Shown: positions 34,532 through 44,565 of the stretch, one piece after another
How positions within the stretch are numbered: position 1 is the stretch's first letter
How the letters are laid out: each line of letters begins with the position of its first letter
Assembly (NCBI GenBank): GCA_030278955.1
Contig: JAOANR010000008.1
Coordinates: forward strand, 45,430,055-45,494,054
DNA from: Hygrophila difformis
Taxonomy: Eukaryota; Streptophyta; Magnoliopsida; Lamiales; Acanthaceae
Direction: 5' to 3'
Length of the DNA: 64,000 bases
Notes under the pieces: model-generated
Told to the model about the DNA's origin: nothing
Database searches by the model: none
What the model saw: only the letters and a program-made list of their open reading frames with translations
Position numbers and translations under genes: made by a program

Positions 34532-37500
34532 TCAGTGAGAAAAACAGAGGCCCAAACTGCGCCTCAGAGTCTCAAAACGAGAGGTTTCCAAGTTCTTTGT
34601 GAGGATGTCCGCGAGTTGTTCCAACGACGAGAGATGCTGAATCTTGCAGAGACCATCCTCAACCAAATTCCGAATGAAATGAAATCGAATGTCAATATGC
34701 TTACTCCGATTGTGTTGTACTGGATTCCTGGAAATATTAATAGCACTGGTATTATCACAGTGAATAAGGAAATCATCCAAGGAAATACCATAATCCAAGA
34801 GCATTTGACGCATCCAAATTAATTGAGTACAACAATGTGCAGCAGCAATATATTCAGCCTCCGCTGTAGATAAAGCAACAACATTTTGCTTACGAGAATA
34901 CCAGCTGACTAAGTTCTGTCCAAGGTAAAAGCAGCCACCAGTGGTTGATTTTCGGTCGTCAGAACAACCAGCCCAATCCGAGTCTGTGTAACCAATTAGC
35001 TCCAATGAAGACCGTTTAGAATACCAGAGACCAAGGCCAGGAGTGCCTTTAATATAACGAAGAATCCGTTTCACAGCACGAAGGTGGGATTCCTTAGGAT
35101 CAGATTGATATCTAGCGCACACACCAACGCTGAAGGAGATATCCGGACGACTGGCAGTGAGATATAAGAGGCTGCCAATGATGCTGCGATACATTTTCTG
35201 ATTAACAGAAACCCCTGATTCATCTTTAGTGATCTTGTCATGCTGACCAAGGGGCGATCGAGCAATCTTGCAGTCTTCCATTTTGAATTTCTGAAGCATG
35301 GTGCCAACATACTTCTCTTGATTAAGAAAAATCCCATCAGAAGTTTGCTTAATCTGCAACCCTAAGAAGAATGTGAGCTCACCCATCATACTCATCTCGA
35401 ATTCAGTTTGCATGGAGTGTACAAAAGCATCTCGAAGTTCATCTGAAGTAGAGCCAAAAACAATATCATCCACATAAATCTGTGCGACTAATAGATGGTT
35501 GTTTGTACGTTGTACAAACAACGTCTTATCAACATTACCACGCACATAGCCTTTAGCCAAGAGATAGGTAGACAAGCGTTCATACCAGGCACGTGGAGCC
35601 TGCTTTAAACCATAAAGCGCACGCTTGACCTTATAAACATAGTCAGGATGGTCAGGGCATTCAAAACCAAGGGGCTGAGACACATAGATGTCTTCCTTGA
35701 TGTAGCCATTCAGAAAGGCAGTTTTGATGTCCATTTGATATAATTTAAAACCGAGAGAGCAAGAGATAGCAAGTAATAATCTTACAGCCTCAATGCGAGC
35801 AACAGGAGCAAATGTCTCATCATAGTCCAGACCTTCAATCTGAGTAAAGCCTTGTGCAACCAAGCGAGCTTTATTGCGAATGATTTTTCCATGTTCATCA
35901 GTCTTGTTGCGAAAAACCCATTTAGTGCCAATGACATTCACACCAGCTGGTTGTTTCATCAACTCCCAAACATCATTGCGTTTAAATTGTAGCAATTCAT
36001 CCTGCATGGCAGCTATCCAAAACTCATCTTGCAAAGCCTCATTAGCATTCTTAGGTTCAATAGATGAAACAAAACAATGCATAATGTGAAAGCACATATT
36101 TGCCAATTCAGAAATATTTAATTGATGACCTCGAGTCTGTCTAGGACCAGAGGGATCGCCAATGATATCATCCTTAGAGTGATACTTAGGTGCTCGTGGA
36201 CCACGTTTTGGACCTCGCCTTTTAAGAGAATCTGGAGCTGAAGGTTGTTCATCAGTTGTATCAACAACCGGATCACCATCGTCAGTATCAGAAACATCAA
36301 TAGGATCGGATGGAGGCATTACATCAGGAGAAGCACTGGAGGAGACATGAGGAATAATCCGAATTGGATCATCATCATCATCTTGAGAAGAGACTGAGCC
36401 TGCAGAGAGATTAGCATCATCAAAGACAACATTAATAGTTTCAATGACCTTGGAAGTTCTCTTCAAATAAACCCGGTAGGCTCTTGAATCCACTGAATAT
36501 CCCAAGAAAATAGCTTCATCAGATTTGGAATCGAATTTTTTGACAATAGTTCGATCCTTCAAGGCATAGCACAAACTTCCAAAGACATGAAGGTGAGAAA
36601 TGTTAGGAGTCTTTCCTCTCCAAATCTCATAAGGAGTAGTGGTTGTCTGAGGTCGCATGTACACACGATTGATGATGTAGCAAGAAATATTGACAGCTTC
36701 AGCCCAAAAGCGCTTCCCAAGGTTACTAGCATGGAGAAGAGATCGAGCCATCTCCTGGAGAGTACGGTTCTTACGCTCAACTACACCATTCTGTTGTGGA
36801 GTATGTGGAGCGGAATATTCATGAGCAATACCAAGGTTGTTGCAGAGTTGTGCGAACAACTGATTTTCAAACTCTTTTCCATGATCAGATCGAATACGCC
36901 CTATCTTGAGATCCTTCTCAGCCATGATCTTTAAAGATAGCTTAGAAAACACTGACACAGCCTCATCTTTGGATTTTAAAAAATCAACCCAAGTATAACG
37001 AGAAAAATCATCAACGCATACAAAGATGTACCTCTTACCACCTAGGCTAGGCACTTCTGTTGGTCCCATCAAATCCATGTGCAACAGCTCAAGGCACCTT
37101 GTTGTCTGAATTGTATCCACTACTTTGTGAGATGAGTGGATTTGTTTACCCTTAGTGCAAGCACCACAGACTACCTTAGCTTTGCTCTGTAGTTTGGGCA
37201 ACCCTCGAACAACACCAGATTTGCTAAGTTGGATAAGAGATTTGTAGTTCATATGCCCACATCTTTGATGCCACAACTTTGCTGTTTCAACCTGAGACAG
37301 AAAGACTGATTCCACAGCAGGCTTCAAGACATAACAATTGTTAGATGATCGAACCCCCTTAATAACACAATTGTATGCGGGATCAATAACCATGCAATCA
37401 GCATCAGTGAAACCAACAAAAAATTTCTCATCACAGAGTTGACTTATGGAAATCAAGTTTGTAGATAGATCAGCAACATAGTACACAGTAGTTAGAAACC

Positions 37501-39487
37501 CCATGTTTGCACCTTTTGCTTTCCCATATCCACAAATTTTGCTACGTGCACCATTTCCATAGAGAACTTCTCCACAATCAGATTCAACATAGTCAAGAAG
37601 GAAATCCTTTTTACCTGTCATATGTCGAGAGCAGCCACTGTCAAAGTACCACTTACCATCATTGGGTCCTTTCTGAGCTGAAAGTACAACAAGACACATC
37701 TTGGGGACAATCTTGGATTTGGGAATCCACATCATAGTAAGTTTGACCTGCTTCTGTAGTTCCAGCGATGGCCAAACAACCGGGCGACCACCAAGGAGAT
37801 CTTGGGTAAGTCTTTGACAGAGTTGAACAGGATGACCCTGGAATTTGCAATAAGGGCAGTCTTTGCTTCTCTTGGGGGACTCTGAACAATCATCTTTATC
37901 AGGTGACTTGGATGAGCTGGTCTCAAGTGTTCCTGCACGCACAAAGGTAGGTGCAGCTTTCTTGTTAGGTCTAGCATTGCGCTTGTATCCAATTCCTTCT
38001 TTATTGGAAGGTGATTTCCCTTGACTAATGATTGCATCTAGCTTGTCTTTGCCTTTAACCATGTTATCTATCTTCTGGGTTTTGGCAAGCAAAGCAGTGT
38101 TTTCTTCCAATAGAGTATCTCGCTCAGTAGTCATAGTAACCAAAGATTTCTTGAGACTTGTGATTTCAGCGTCCTTCGCATCAATAAGAATCAGTAGATT
38201 TCCCTTCTGATCAAGTAGTTTCTTGTTCTCTGCAACAGCTACAGCATGATCTTCTTTCACCGATTCATAACCTGCAAGAAGTTCATCATAATCATATCTG
38301 CTAGCATCACTGTCGGATTCATGTGACTCTGTATCAGACAAGTGTTTGGATAGAGTGTCATCAGTTGTTAGAACAACGTCTTTCACAGTAAAGGCTATCA
38401 TCTCCTCATTCTCGCTGTCATCTCCTTCTTCCTTAGACGAACAACTGACCTCACCATCACTTAGGGTAGCTTGAAGAGCTTTTCCAACCCTTCTCTTAGC
38501 AGTAGGACATTCAGAGGCTTTATGACCAACTCCTTCACAGTCATAACACTTTAAATTCTTGAAGGTTTCAGGTAATTCCATCTTCTTGTATCCCTTCCTC
38601 TTATCATAGGAGTTGTCTGACTTATGCTTGGGAGGTTGTTCACGAGATGATGAAACACCTCGCTGAAAACGCCCTTTATCATCTTTCTTGAAGTTCAGCT
38701 TCTTAGCTCTCTTGTCCTGTAACATCCTTGCCAACTTCTTGGTCAGGTAAGCCTTCTCTTCGTTGTCGATGCACTGAATCTCATCTTCAACTTTGAAAGC
38801 TAGATTTCGTGTAGGCTCCTCTTCCAAGTAGTTCATTTCAAAAGTCTGAAGTGAACCAACCAATGCCTCAAGAGTAAAGGATTTGGTCTTCTCAAGTTCT
38901 TCAAGAGTTGACACCTTAGATTGATATCTACGAGTAACTGTCCTCAGCATCTTTCGAACTAACTTTGCATTATCATACTTCAACCCAAAAGACTGTGCCT
39001 CATTGACCAACTTCTTAAATCGAGCATGATATGCAGCAATATTTTCATCCTCATGCATCCGAATGCTATCAAAGGCAGACTCAATTCTTTGAAGCTTCAA
39101 GGCTTGAACATCAGAGGATCCTTCATAGGCTGCTTCCAAAGCAGTCCAGGCTTCATAGGCCGTCTCACAGTTCGAAATGATGTGATATTGCGATTCATCC
39201 ACAGAGTTGAATAGACAATTCAATGCCGTGTTGTTCCCTTGTTCCTTGTTCTTCTGAGCAGCTGACATTTCTTCTTGAGTAGCAGGAACAAAAGTAGTAA
39301 TGGCAGCAGAGGTTTCAGTAGCAGGCGTGCGGACCTCTTTCATAGGTTGTTCCCAGGGAGTTAGAACAGCGTTCCAGACATCTACACCAGTGTGCTTAAG
39401 AAATATCCTCATTCGATTCTTCCAGAATGGATAATTCGAACCATCAAACAGAGGAGGTCTCGAGACAGAGCCACCTTCCCTATTCAT
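34532..39487 (-). CDS. gag-pol: Sirevirus Gag-Pol polyprotein, intact
   Basis: A 1651-aa single frame whose ATG (39485-39487) lies about 35 nt past the primer site. Gag begins MNREGGSVSRPPLFDGSNY and has zinc knuckle CYDCEGVGHKASEC near residue 312. The protease has WYFDSGCSRHMTG near 610. The integrase zinc-binding region HQRCGHMNYKSL is near 740, with the catalytic core at HMDLMGP, SDHGKEFEN and PHTPQQNGVVERKNRTL. RT has KARLVAQGFTQIEGLDYDE and YVDDIVFGS near 1337. RNase H has GYTDSDWAGCSDDRKSTTGG near 1500 and STAEAEYIAAAHC. All key residues I know for the family are present and there is no stop or frameshift, consistent with the nearly identical LTRs. It supplies everything needed for a Copia cycle in cytoplasmic particles followed by nuclear integration. 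Confidence 0.97.
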   Translation of the reverse strand: MNREGGSVSRPPLFDGSNYPFWKNRMRIFLKHTGVDVWNAVLTPWEQPMKEVRTPATETSAAITTFVPATQEEMSAAQKNKEQGNNTALNCLFNSVDESQYHIISNCETAYEAWTALEAAYEGSSDVQALKLQRIESAFDSIRMHEDENIAAYHARFKKLVNEAQSFGLKYDNAKLVRKMLRTVTRRYQSKVSTLEELEKTKSFTLEALVGSLQTFEMNYLEEEPTRNLAFKVEDEIQCIDNEEKAYLTKKLARMLQDKRAKKLNFKKDDKGRFQRGVSSSREQPPKHKSDNSYDKRKGYKKMELPETFKNLKCYDCEGVGHKASECPTAKRRVGKALQATLSDGEVSCSSKEEGDDSENEEMIAFTVKDVVLTTDDTLSKHLSDTESHESDSDASRYDYDELLAGYESVKEDHAVAVAENKKLLDQKGNLLILIDAKDAEITSLKKSLVTMTTERDTLLEENTALLAKTQKIDNMVKGKDKLDAIISQGKSPSNKEGIGYKRNARPNKKAAPTFVRAGTLETSSSKSPDKDDCSESPKRSKDCPYCKFQGHPVQLCQRLTQDLLGGRPVVWPSLELQKQVKLTMMWIPKSKIVPKMCLVVLSAQKGPNDGKWYFDSGCSRHMTGKKDFLLDYVESDCGEVLYGNGARSKICGYGKAKGANMGFLTTVYYVADLSTNLISISQLCDEKFFVGFTDADCMVIDPAYNCVIKGVRSSNNCYVLKPAVESVFLSQVETAKLWHQRCGHMNYKSLIQLSKSGVVRGLPKLQSKAKVVCGACTKGKQIHSSHKVVDTIQTTRCLELLHMDLMGPTEVPSLGGKRYIFVCVDDFSRYTWVDFLKSKDEAVSVFSKLSLKIMAEKDLKIGRIRSDHGKEFENQLFAQLCNNLGIAHEYSAPHTPQQNGVVERKNRTLQEMARSLLHASNLGKRFWAEAVNISCYIINRVYMRPQTTTTPYEIWRGKTPNISHLHVFGSLCYALKDRTIVKKFDSKSDEAIFLGYSVDSRAYRVYLKRTSKVIETINVVFDDANLSAGSVSSQDDDDDPIRIIPHVSSSASPDVMPPSDPIDVSDTDDGDPVVDTTDEQPSAPDSLKRRGPKRGPRAPKYHSKDDIIGDPSGPRQTRGHQLNISELANMCFHIMHCFVSSIEPKNANEALQDEFWIAAMQDELLQFKRNDVWELMKQPAGVNVIGTKWVFRNKTDEHGKIIRNKARLVAQGFTQIEGLDYDETFAPVARIEAVRLLLAISCSLGFKLYQMDIKTAFLNGYIKEDIYVSQPLGFECPDHPDYVYKVKRALYGLKQAPRAWYERLSTYLLAKGYVRGNVDKTLFVQRTNNHLLVAQIYVDDIVFGSTSDELRDAFVHSMQTEFEMSMMGELTFFLGLQIKQTSDGIFLNQEKYVGTMLQKFKMEDCKIARSPLGQHDKITKDESGVSVNQKMYRSIIGSLLYLTASRPDISFSVGVCARYQSDPKESHLRAVKRILRYIKGTPGLGLWYSKRSSLELIGYTDSDWAGCSDDRKSTTGGCFYLGQNLVSWYSRKQNVVALSTAEAEYIAAAHCCTQLIWMRQMLLDYGISLDDFLIHCDNTSAINISRNPVQHNRSKHIDIRFHFIRNLVEDGLCKIQHLSSLEQLADILTKNLETSRFETLRRSLGLCFSH

Positions 39488-39520
39488 ATTGGACCGGACT
39501 CAGCTAAACGTTAGAGCCCC

Positions 39521-39532
39521 GCTCTGATACCA
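39521..39532 (-). other. Sirevirus primer-binding site, tRNA-iMet
   Basis: TGGTATCAGAGC on the minus strand, two bases after the 5' LTR end. Confidence 0.93.
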
Positions 39533-39534
39533 AT

Positions 39535-40388
39535 TGACAGGCCCAACCAGAATATGTAAACCCTGTAAGAGTTGTTTGAGCGATGTCTCAACAACCAGTA
39601 AAATACAACCAGAGGCAAATACAAGAAACAGAGTGCGGAATGAACAAAATAGGAACACAAGAGATTTGATCACCCAGTTCGATCCACTGATCTACATCTG
39701 GGGGCACCAAGCCAGGGATTCCACTAGATCACCACCAAACTGATTGAACGAGAGTCAATCACACTTTACATACCCTTGCATTCCAATGAACTCTCCTATC
39801 TACCCAAATAGACTAGGAAGAACACAAGGGAGCATCAAACATCTACCCTAATACAAACAATTCATTGGCAGGTACTAAAGTGGTGTTTGATGAACCTAGC
39901 TAATCAATCAAATTGAGCTCAAGGGTGCTAAGACACCTACACTACACACCGATTGTGTTTACAAACCAATGATCTAAGAAATGTCTAAACACAATCTGAA
40001 ATACCCCACAAGGAATTGTAGAAGACACAACAGGTAAAGATATACCAGCAGCAGGATGGTTGTTGGTGCCTTCTTCAAACAACGTAAACCAGGGGGTCTC
40101 TCTTCAGCAGCTTTCAAAACGCCATAATCACAGCTCTTGAAGCTGTTAATCCTCTGTAAAACAGACTGTGATTGCGGCTCTCTACTCTCCTGCACCCTCA
40201 AGGACGAAGACAGGTATTTATATGGGTTTAAGGCCCATCTAAAACCCTCTAAGGCCTGCTAGGGGAATTGCCACGTCACTGTACTATCCTGTGCTTTTCC
40301 AGAGAAGATAATAAAGCGTTGTTGACACGATGTTGCAACAACAGCCAAAATAACGAACATCTTCACAATACTAAAAATATCCCTAACA
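39535..40388 (-). repeat. Sirevirus 5' LTR (854 bp)
   Basis: Same length as the 3' LTR with one noticed difference. TATA-type CATATAAATA at 40215-40224 (minus) would start transcription near 40190. Confidence 0.95.
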
Positions 40389-40448
40389 CGCTCACGCACG
40401 TCTTTTATATTTTTATCCCGTAAACTAAGAAGAGGACACTACACAGGG

Positions 40449-40846
40449 GAGATCACTAACGAGGCAATCTCAATAGTCGTAACCAGATAGCCGGTGAACC
40501 GGCGGCCGCAGCCATATCAGTATTGACTGCCGTTTTGGCGAGCCATGTATATCTACCGTCAATTTGACAGGCGTGTATATCGACTGTCATTTGATAGGCC
40601 TTTCAAACGGTTTCACTACCACTCGGGCAGGCCGCGTATTTCCCACTGCCGATTTGGCAGGCCATGTGCACAACTGCCGTTTCGGCATTAGGACCACTAA
40701 CGAGGCAGTCCAAACAATGGGAGACCACTAACGAGGCAGTCTCAAAAGATAGTAGGACCACTAACGAGGCGATCCAAAAATACAGCGCGCGAGATCACTA
40801 ACGGGGCAATCTCAGATAGTAAGGAGACCACTAACGAGGCAGTCTC
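40449..40846 (-). repeat. Two adjacent hairpin arrays in the TR-GAG 3' LTR
   Basis: Array 1 (minus-strand loop GCCTCGTTAGTG, as at 5605-5821) has six members: 40449-40471, 40691-40711, 40721-40743, 40755-40775, 40791-40813 and 40824-40846, with covarying arms. Array 2 (about 40525-40690) has five shorter hairpins with T-rich loops and arms such as CTGCC/GGCAG and CTGTC/GACAG. The same arrays recur in the 5' LTR at about 45256-45653. Confidence 0.8.
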
Positions 40847-41054
40847 AAAAGATAGTATGAAGATCGGCTCAGCCTAGTGAACGGGATTTTTCGAAAATTC
40901 GTATTTCAAAGTTATCAAATGGTCGATATCGCATTTTCATGGTTCGAGTTTTCTCAAGTTCGAAAAATCCAATTCGTGGCAGTTTACGCCTTTCTTAATT
41001 AAAAATTCATCTTTACTCCAAAAATTCTGAAACTTTTACAGTAGTTCTAAAACA

Positions 41055-42000
41055 CACACACGAACAACTTCCATGTTTTAAGTTTTTGGAAATAAGGTTC
41101 CGAAGTAAGTCAAATTTCGAATTCTTCGCATAAAATAATTTCTGTCTCAAAAACTTGTCTCGTCACAGGTTCGTGCGACGCCGATTAAAAATTTATTTCA
41201 AAGCCAATTGTTACGAAATTTTCACAGTAGTTACATAGCACATTAAGGAACAACTTTCATGTTTTAAGGATTTGGATGTATTGAATTTTAGAGGCTCAAA
41301 AATCGACCACAACACGCTGTACACGCGCGGACTTAAAAATCGAGTTGAAACAGTTTCTGAAATCTTCCGTTTTGACATATCAAATGAATTCCAAAATTCA
41401 TGAAATTTTATACACATAATCTAGACATAATTTCCTACAACTTTTGTTTAGAAATGCACAGTTGAATCCTTCTAAAAACGTGTGAAAAACGTGCATCAAG
41501 TCGAGTCATAAAAACTGTCAGGATTCCAGATTTGGCGATTCAAATTTTGACGACTTTTTGGCATATCAAACGTGGTTCAAAAATTATGAAATTTTTCAGG
41601 GATAAACTAGACACCATCATCTACAACTTTTATGTTTTCACCCAAGATTAGTTTTGACCATAAAGGATCGAATAATGCACAACAAGTTCGACTACGAAAT
41701 CTGTCCAGTTTACCGTTACATCACAGTCCGCTTCCAAGGGTTTTTGAGTATGCAAACGTTATCGAAAATGCGTGAAATTTTACGGACGTGATGTTTAGAC
41801 AGTTAGCTACAACTTTCATCTTTACATAAAAGTTTAGTTTTGAAGTTTTCAATTCGAAATGCGCTAAGGAACTCGAACACGAAAATCTGCCAGTTTCCTT
41901 CGGTTTTGAAAACAGTTCAGAAAATACCAGACGCGATTTCGGGGGTCGAAACTTGATGAAAATAATTGAAAATTTGACGCAACGTAGATTACAATGTGGG
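41055..42000 (-). repeat. 186-bp periodic tandem repeat in the TR-GAG 3' LTR
   Basis: In plus-strand view the anchor (G/C)(A/T)ACAACTT starts at 41062, 41248, 41435, 41621 and 41807 (steps 186, 187, 186, 186); a weaker sixth unit lies near 41989. The copy in the 5' LTR is offset by about 4807 bases. Confidence 0.78.
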
Positions 42001-43163
42001 GAATAAATCTTCAGTTTGGAGTTTCTCGTTTCGGATTCTCTAAGTAAGAGTTTTAACCGGATTTCAGAAAATGCACGGATTGGGGTTTTTAAGTCCGATT
42101 TTTACGTTTTTGTTTAGATCTATTGATTTGTTCGATTTTAGTCACCCAAAATTGATACACAAGGAATAAACTTACAGTGGGTGAGGTTTATAGTCCTAAG
42201 ATTCGTCGGGATGAACTCCGGAAGCCACGAACACGTCCAAACAACTCCGACTCCTTCTCATCGGTCCCGATTTGTGAATAAGAGAGGAAAGCATAGGTGT
42301 CAGGCCTTAGGTCGGCCAGGGGTCATGAAAACAAGATTGGAAATTCATCCTTACCACTACACGATGCTTGAGGAGTGCCCCAACTCGTCCGTACGTCGTC
42401 TCCTTCGCCGGAACGGTGTCGGAAGCCAAAGAACTTGATTTTTTCTTTCTTTTCGAGTGGGTTGAGTGGGGAGGATGATGGGGGCGGTTTTGAGAGGGAT
42501 TTTGGGAGTTGGAATGGCTGACAATCGGCCTCCTCATGATCCTTGATCTCCTCCACACGGGTAAGGTAAGTTACCATAGTTTTCGGGTCGAAATTTGGCA
42601 AGAAATCGCGTTGATCGCGATCTTCCCGCAGACTGCCACAGATGGCGCGGTCTTGGCGCGGGGGCGCGCGGGGTGCGCGCGGCCGGTCTGGGCCGTTGCG
42701 CCCGGGCTGGCCGTGCAATCCCGTCGGGCCGTTTCTCCTCTCTTTCGGACTTCCGACCTCCTACGTTCTCGGCTCGATTTTCCGGGTCGTTCTCGGATTA
42801 TAAATTCCTATCTTAAATCTATTTCGACTCCAATTGTATTTCATATTCGAAATCTTGAACCCATCGAGTTTGAATCCGTCGGCTTGAATTCGTCGTCTTT
42901 CGACTCCGGTGTAATAATTTATCCGATTAAATTATTTCCAACTTTACGGGTTTGTGGAATTAAAATTCTTTTCCTTATTGAATTTAATTCCAATTCTTTT
43001 AACTCGATTCGTGGAATTTCTTCGGGCTTCCTTTCCCTCTTTTATTCCATTTTGAATTTTTGAATCTTTTGGCGTTTCATTTCCGAGCGATAATTTATTG
43101 TAATAAATTATTTTCTTTTCGGAAATAAATTTTTATTTTGCCGTAAAAATCCCGGGTATTACA

Positions 43164-43176
43164 GTCTACCCCCCTT
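43164..43176 (-). other. TR-GAG polypurine tract
   Basis: AAGGGGGGTAGAC on the minus strand directly precedes the 3' LTR start TGTAATACCC. It is typical for chromovirus-type elements and supports the orientation. Confidence 0.9.
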
Positions 43177-43441
43177 AAGAACCAACTTCGTCCTCGAAGT
43201 TGTGTTTCGGTTTTGGTTTCTTCGAGTTTAATCGTTAGGATGCTTTCGGTTATGTTTTTATTTTGGGATTTATTTCGTGACTGAACTTAGAATTTAGGTT
43301 TCCAAGCTGCCTACGTACCCTGTGAAGGGATCAAGTCATAACGTAGTTCAAAACAATTTGAATTTGTTTATTTGAAATACAAAATATTCGGGTTGTGACA
43401 CCTCCCCCCCCTTAAGATTACAGTTATGTCCCCATAACTGC
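43177..43441 (-). other. TR-GAG 3' untranslated region resembling a chromovirus LTR start
   Basis: On the minus strand this begins with purine-rich AAGGGGGGGGAGG and TGTCACAACCCGAATA. It continues with sequence matching the first 100 bases of the LTR at 62904, including CTTCACAGGGTACGTAGG. It looks like an old LTR edge left inside the element. Confidence 0.55.
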
Positions 43442-44035
43442 CTATTCATTATTCTCCAGAAGCTCCGGATTTTGGTCTTGTTTCTGAGGGGATCGATGCC
43501 CTTGGTTTTTGCCATTTCGATCGTCTGGGTTCTGTGGCTGCTTAGGTCGAGTGGTCACATCCTCTCTCTTGTTGATGTTCTCTATCCGTGTCCGGCAGTC
43601 ACGCAGCCGGTGACCATGTCGACCACATCGGAAGCATGCTCCCGGCTGAGGGCATCCCCTCGCATAATGTGGTTTACCACACTTTGGACATGGTGGCGCA
43701 TAGTCACCATGGTTGAAGACTATCCCGTCGTTTCCCCCATTATTGCCTTGAGGTGGTTTATTCGGGCCTCCCCGAATATGGTTCCTCCCTGAGTAATTAT
43801 CGGTTCCGTGGTCCCGTTTCCTCTTGCCCTTCCCTTGGTTGATTAATGCATTTCCCTCGGCAACTAACGCTCCCTTTATAGTTCTCAAACGATTACTTAA
43901 GTTCTTGGGTATGGAGGCCACTTGTCCCCCTTGATTGGGTGCATTAACGTCTTGTATTGGTACGTTGGGTTGTCGTGGCTCTTCGTTGGTGTTGGGTGGG
44001 ATGGGTGGTTTTCTAGGTCTACCTTTTGGTGCCAT
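43442..44035 (-). CDS. gag: TR-GAG protein: nucleocapsid-only Gag remnant
   Basis: A 197-aa protein. The N-terminus MAPKGRPRKPPIPPN resembles the basic start of chromovirus Gag. It then passes, without any recognisable capsid domain, to a post-capsid segment (GALVAEGNALINQGKGKRKR) and two zinc-binding motifs typical of chromovirus Gag: CPKCGKPHYARGC (near residue 117) and CFRCGRHGHRLRDC (near residue 137). The tail is Asn/Gln/Lys-rich. A usual chromovirus Gag is about twice as long, so the capsid appears cleanly deleted while the frame is kept. A likely role is RNA binding, packaging element RNA into particles made by a helper. The ORF has no stops, which suggests recent selection or recent origin. 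Confidence 0.8.
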   Translation of the reverse strand: MAPKGRPRKPPIPPNTNEEPRQPNVPIQDVNAPNQGGQVASIPKNLSNRLRTIKGALVAEGNALINQGKGKRKRDHGTDNYSGRNHIRGGPNKPPQGNNGGNDGIVFNHGDYAPPCPKCGKPHYARGCPQPGACFRCGRHGHRLRDCRTRIENINKREDVTTRPKQPQNPDDRNGKNQGHRSPQKQDQNPELLENNE

Positions 44036-44550
44036 TTCCTGTTATCAAGCACGCGAAGATGGTTTTCTAATCAAGGGCACGTTAGAGTCAAGAAGTTCTA
44101 AAAGATAGGATTGGCAAGAGGTGATAATGTATGGGGCACGCTAAGCTTAGGTGATCAAGTTCTAGGACTAGTGCAAAATTAGTCTTAAGCAAGCGCTCCT
44201 AAATAAAGGTCATGTCGGATTCTAAGATAAGAGTATTATTTAGCATTGATAATTCATAAAAAAAACATTAGCGCAAATACTCATGGATGTATGCAATGCA
44301 GTGCAATGTTATCCCATCCCCAAAAATGTTTTCGTGAATCTAAAAATTTGTTGGAAAAATTTTCTATGCATATGTAAATATTTTCCATGGGTTTAAAATA
44401 AATTTTTGTCCCATGGAAATAAAACTTAAAATTTTAAACATAATAATCATGGTAGTTAAAAATTTAAAAATAATATTAATATTTGTTTTAAAAATCCTTG
44501 GGCCTCTATATTGGCCAAAAATAATAATAATAATTTAAAAATACTTCCGG
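44036..44550 (-). other. TR-GAG leader
   Basis: AT-rich untranslated leader between primer site and ORF; no gene seen. Packaging signals would be expected here. It resembles 58596-58900 in composition and in a GGCCCAAG-like segment. Confidence 0.6.
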
Positions 44551-44562
44551 GCTCTGATACCA
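44551..44562 (-). other. TR-GAG primer-binding site, tRNA-iMet
   Basis: TGGTATCAGAGC on the minus strand, three bases after the 5' LTR end at 44566. Confidence 0.93.
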
Positions 44563-44565
44563 CTT

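Larger units (their letters stand above)
31441..40388 (-). mobile_element. Sirevirus-type Copia retrotransposon, apparently intact, 8.95 kb
   Basis: Flanked by perfect TSD CGCTC (31436-31440, 40389-40393). LTRs are 854 bp each and I saw one difference (near 31769/39863). It has an intact tRNA-iMet primer site, a full 1651-codon gag-pol, a 556-codon ORF after pol, and several polypurine copies. Pol order integrase-RT-RNase H is diagnostic of Copia. The extra ORF, Gag type and multiple polypurine boxes place it with the Sireviruses. It is the youngest insertion visible and the best candidate for a mobile copy. Confidence 0.95.
30805..43163 (-). repeat. TR-GAG 3' LTR (3406 bp), interrupted at 31441-40388
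   Basis: Plus-strand pieces are 30805-31440 and 40394-43163, with CGCTC duplicated by the Sirevirus. From the 5' side on the minus strand it holds a very GC-rich patch (about 42640-42710), a donor-like GTAAGG (42354), five to six 186-bp repeats (41062-41990), two hairpin arrays (40449-40846), and a hairpin-T-tract-CAG module (31171-31120). The 131-aa and 184-aa ORFs here recur in the other LTR but have no recognisable protein features. Confidence 0.92.

Noticed and set aside
42323..43063. 131-aa and 184-aa ORFs in the TR-GAG LTRs as genes
   Set aside because: They are long because of local GC richness and repeat because they are in LTRs; the two opposite-strand ORFs overlap and neither resembles a known family.
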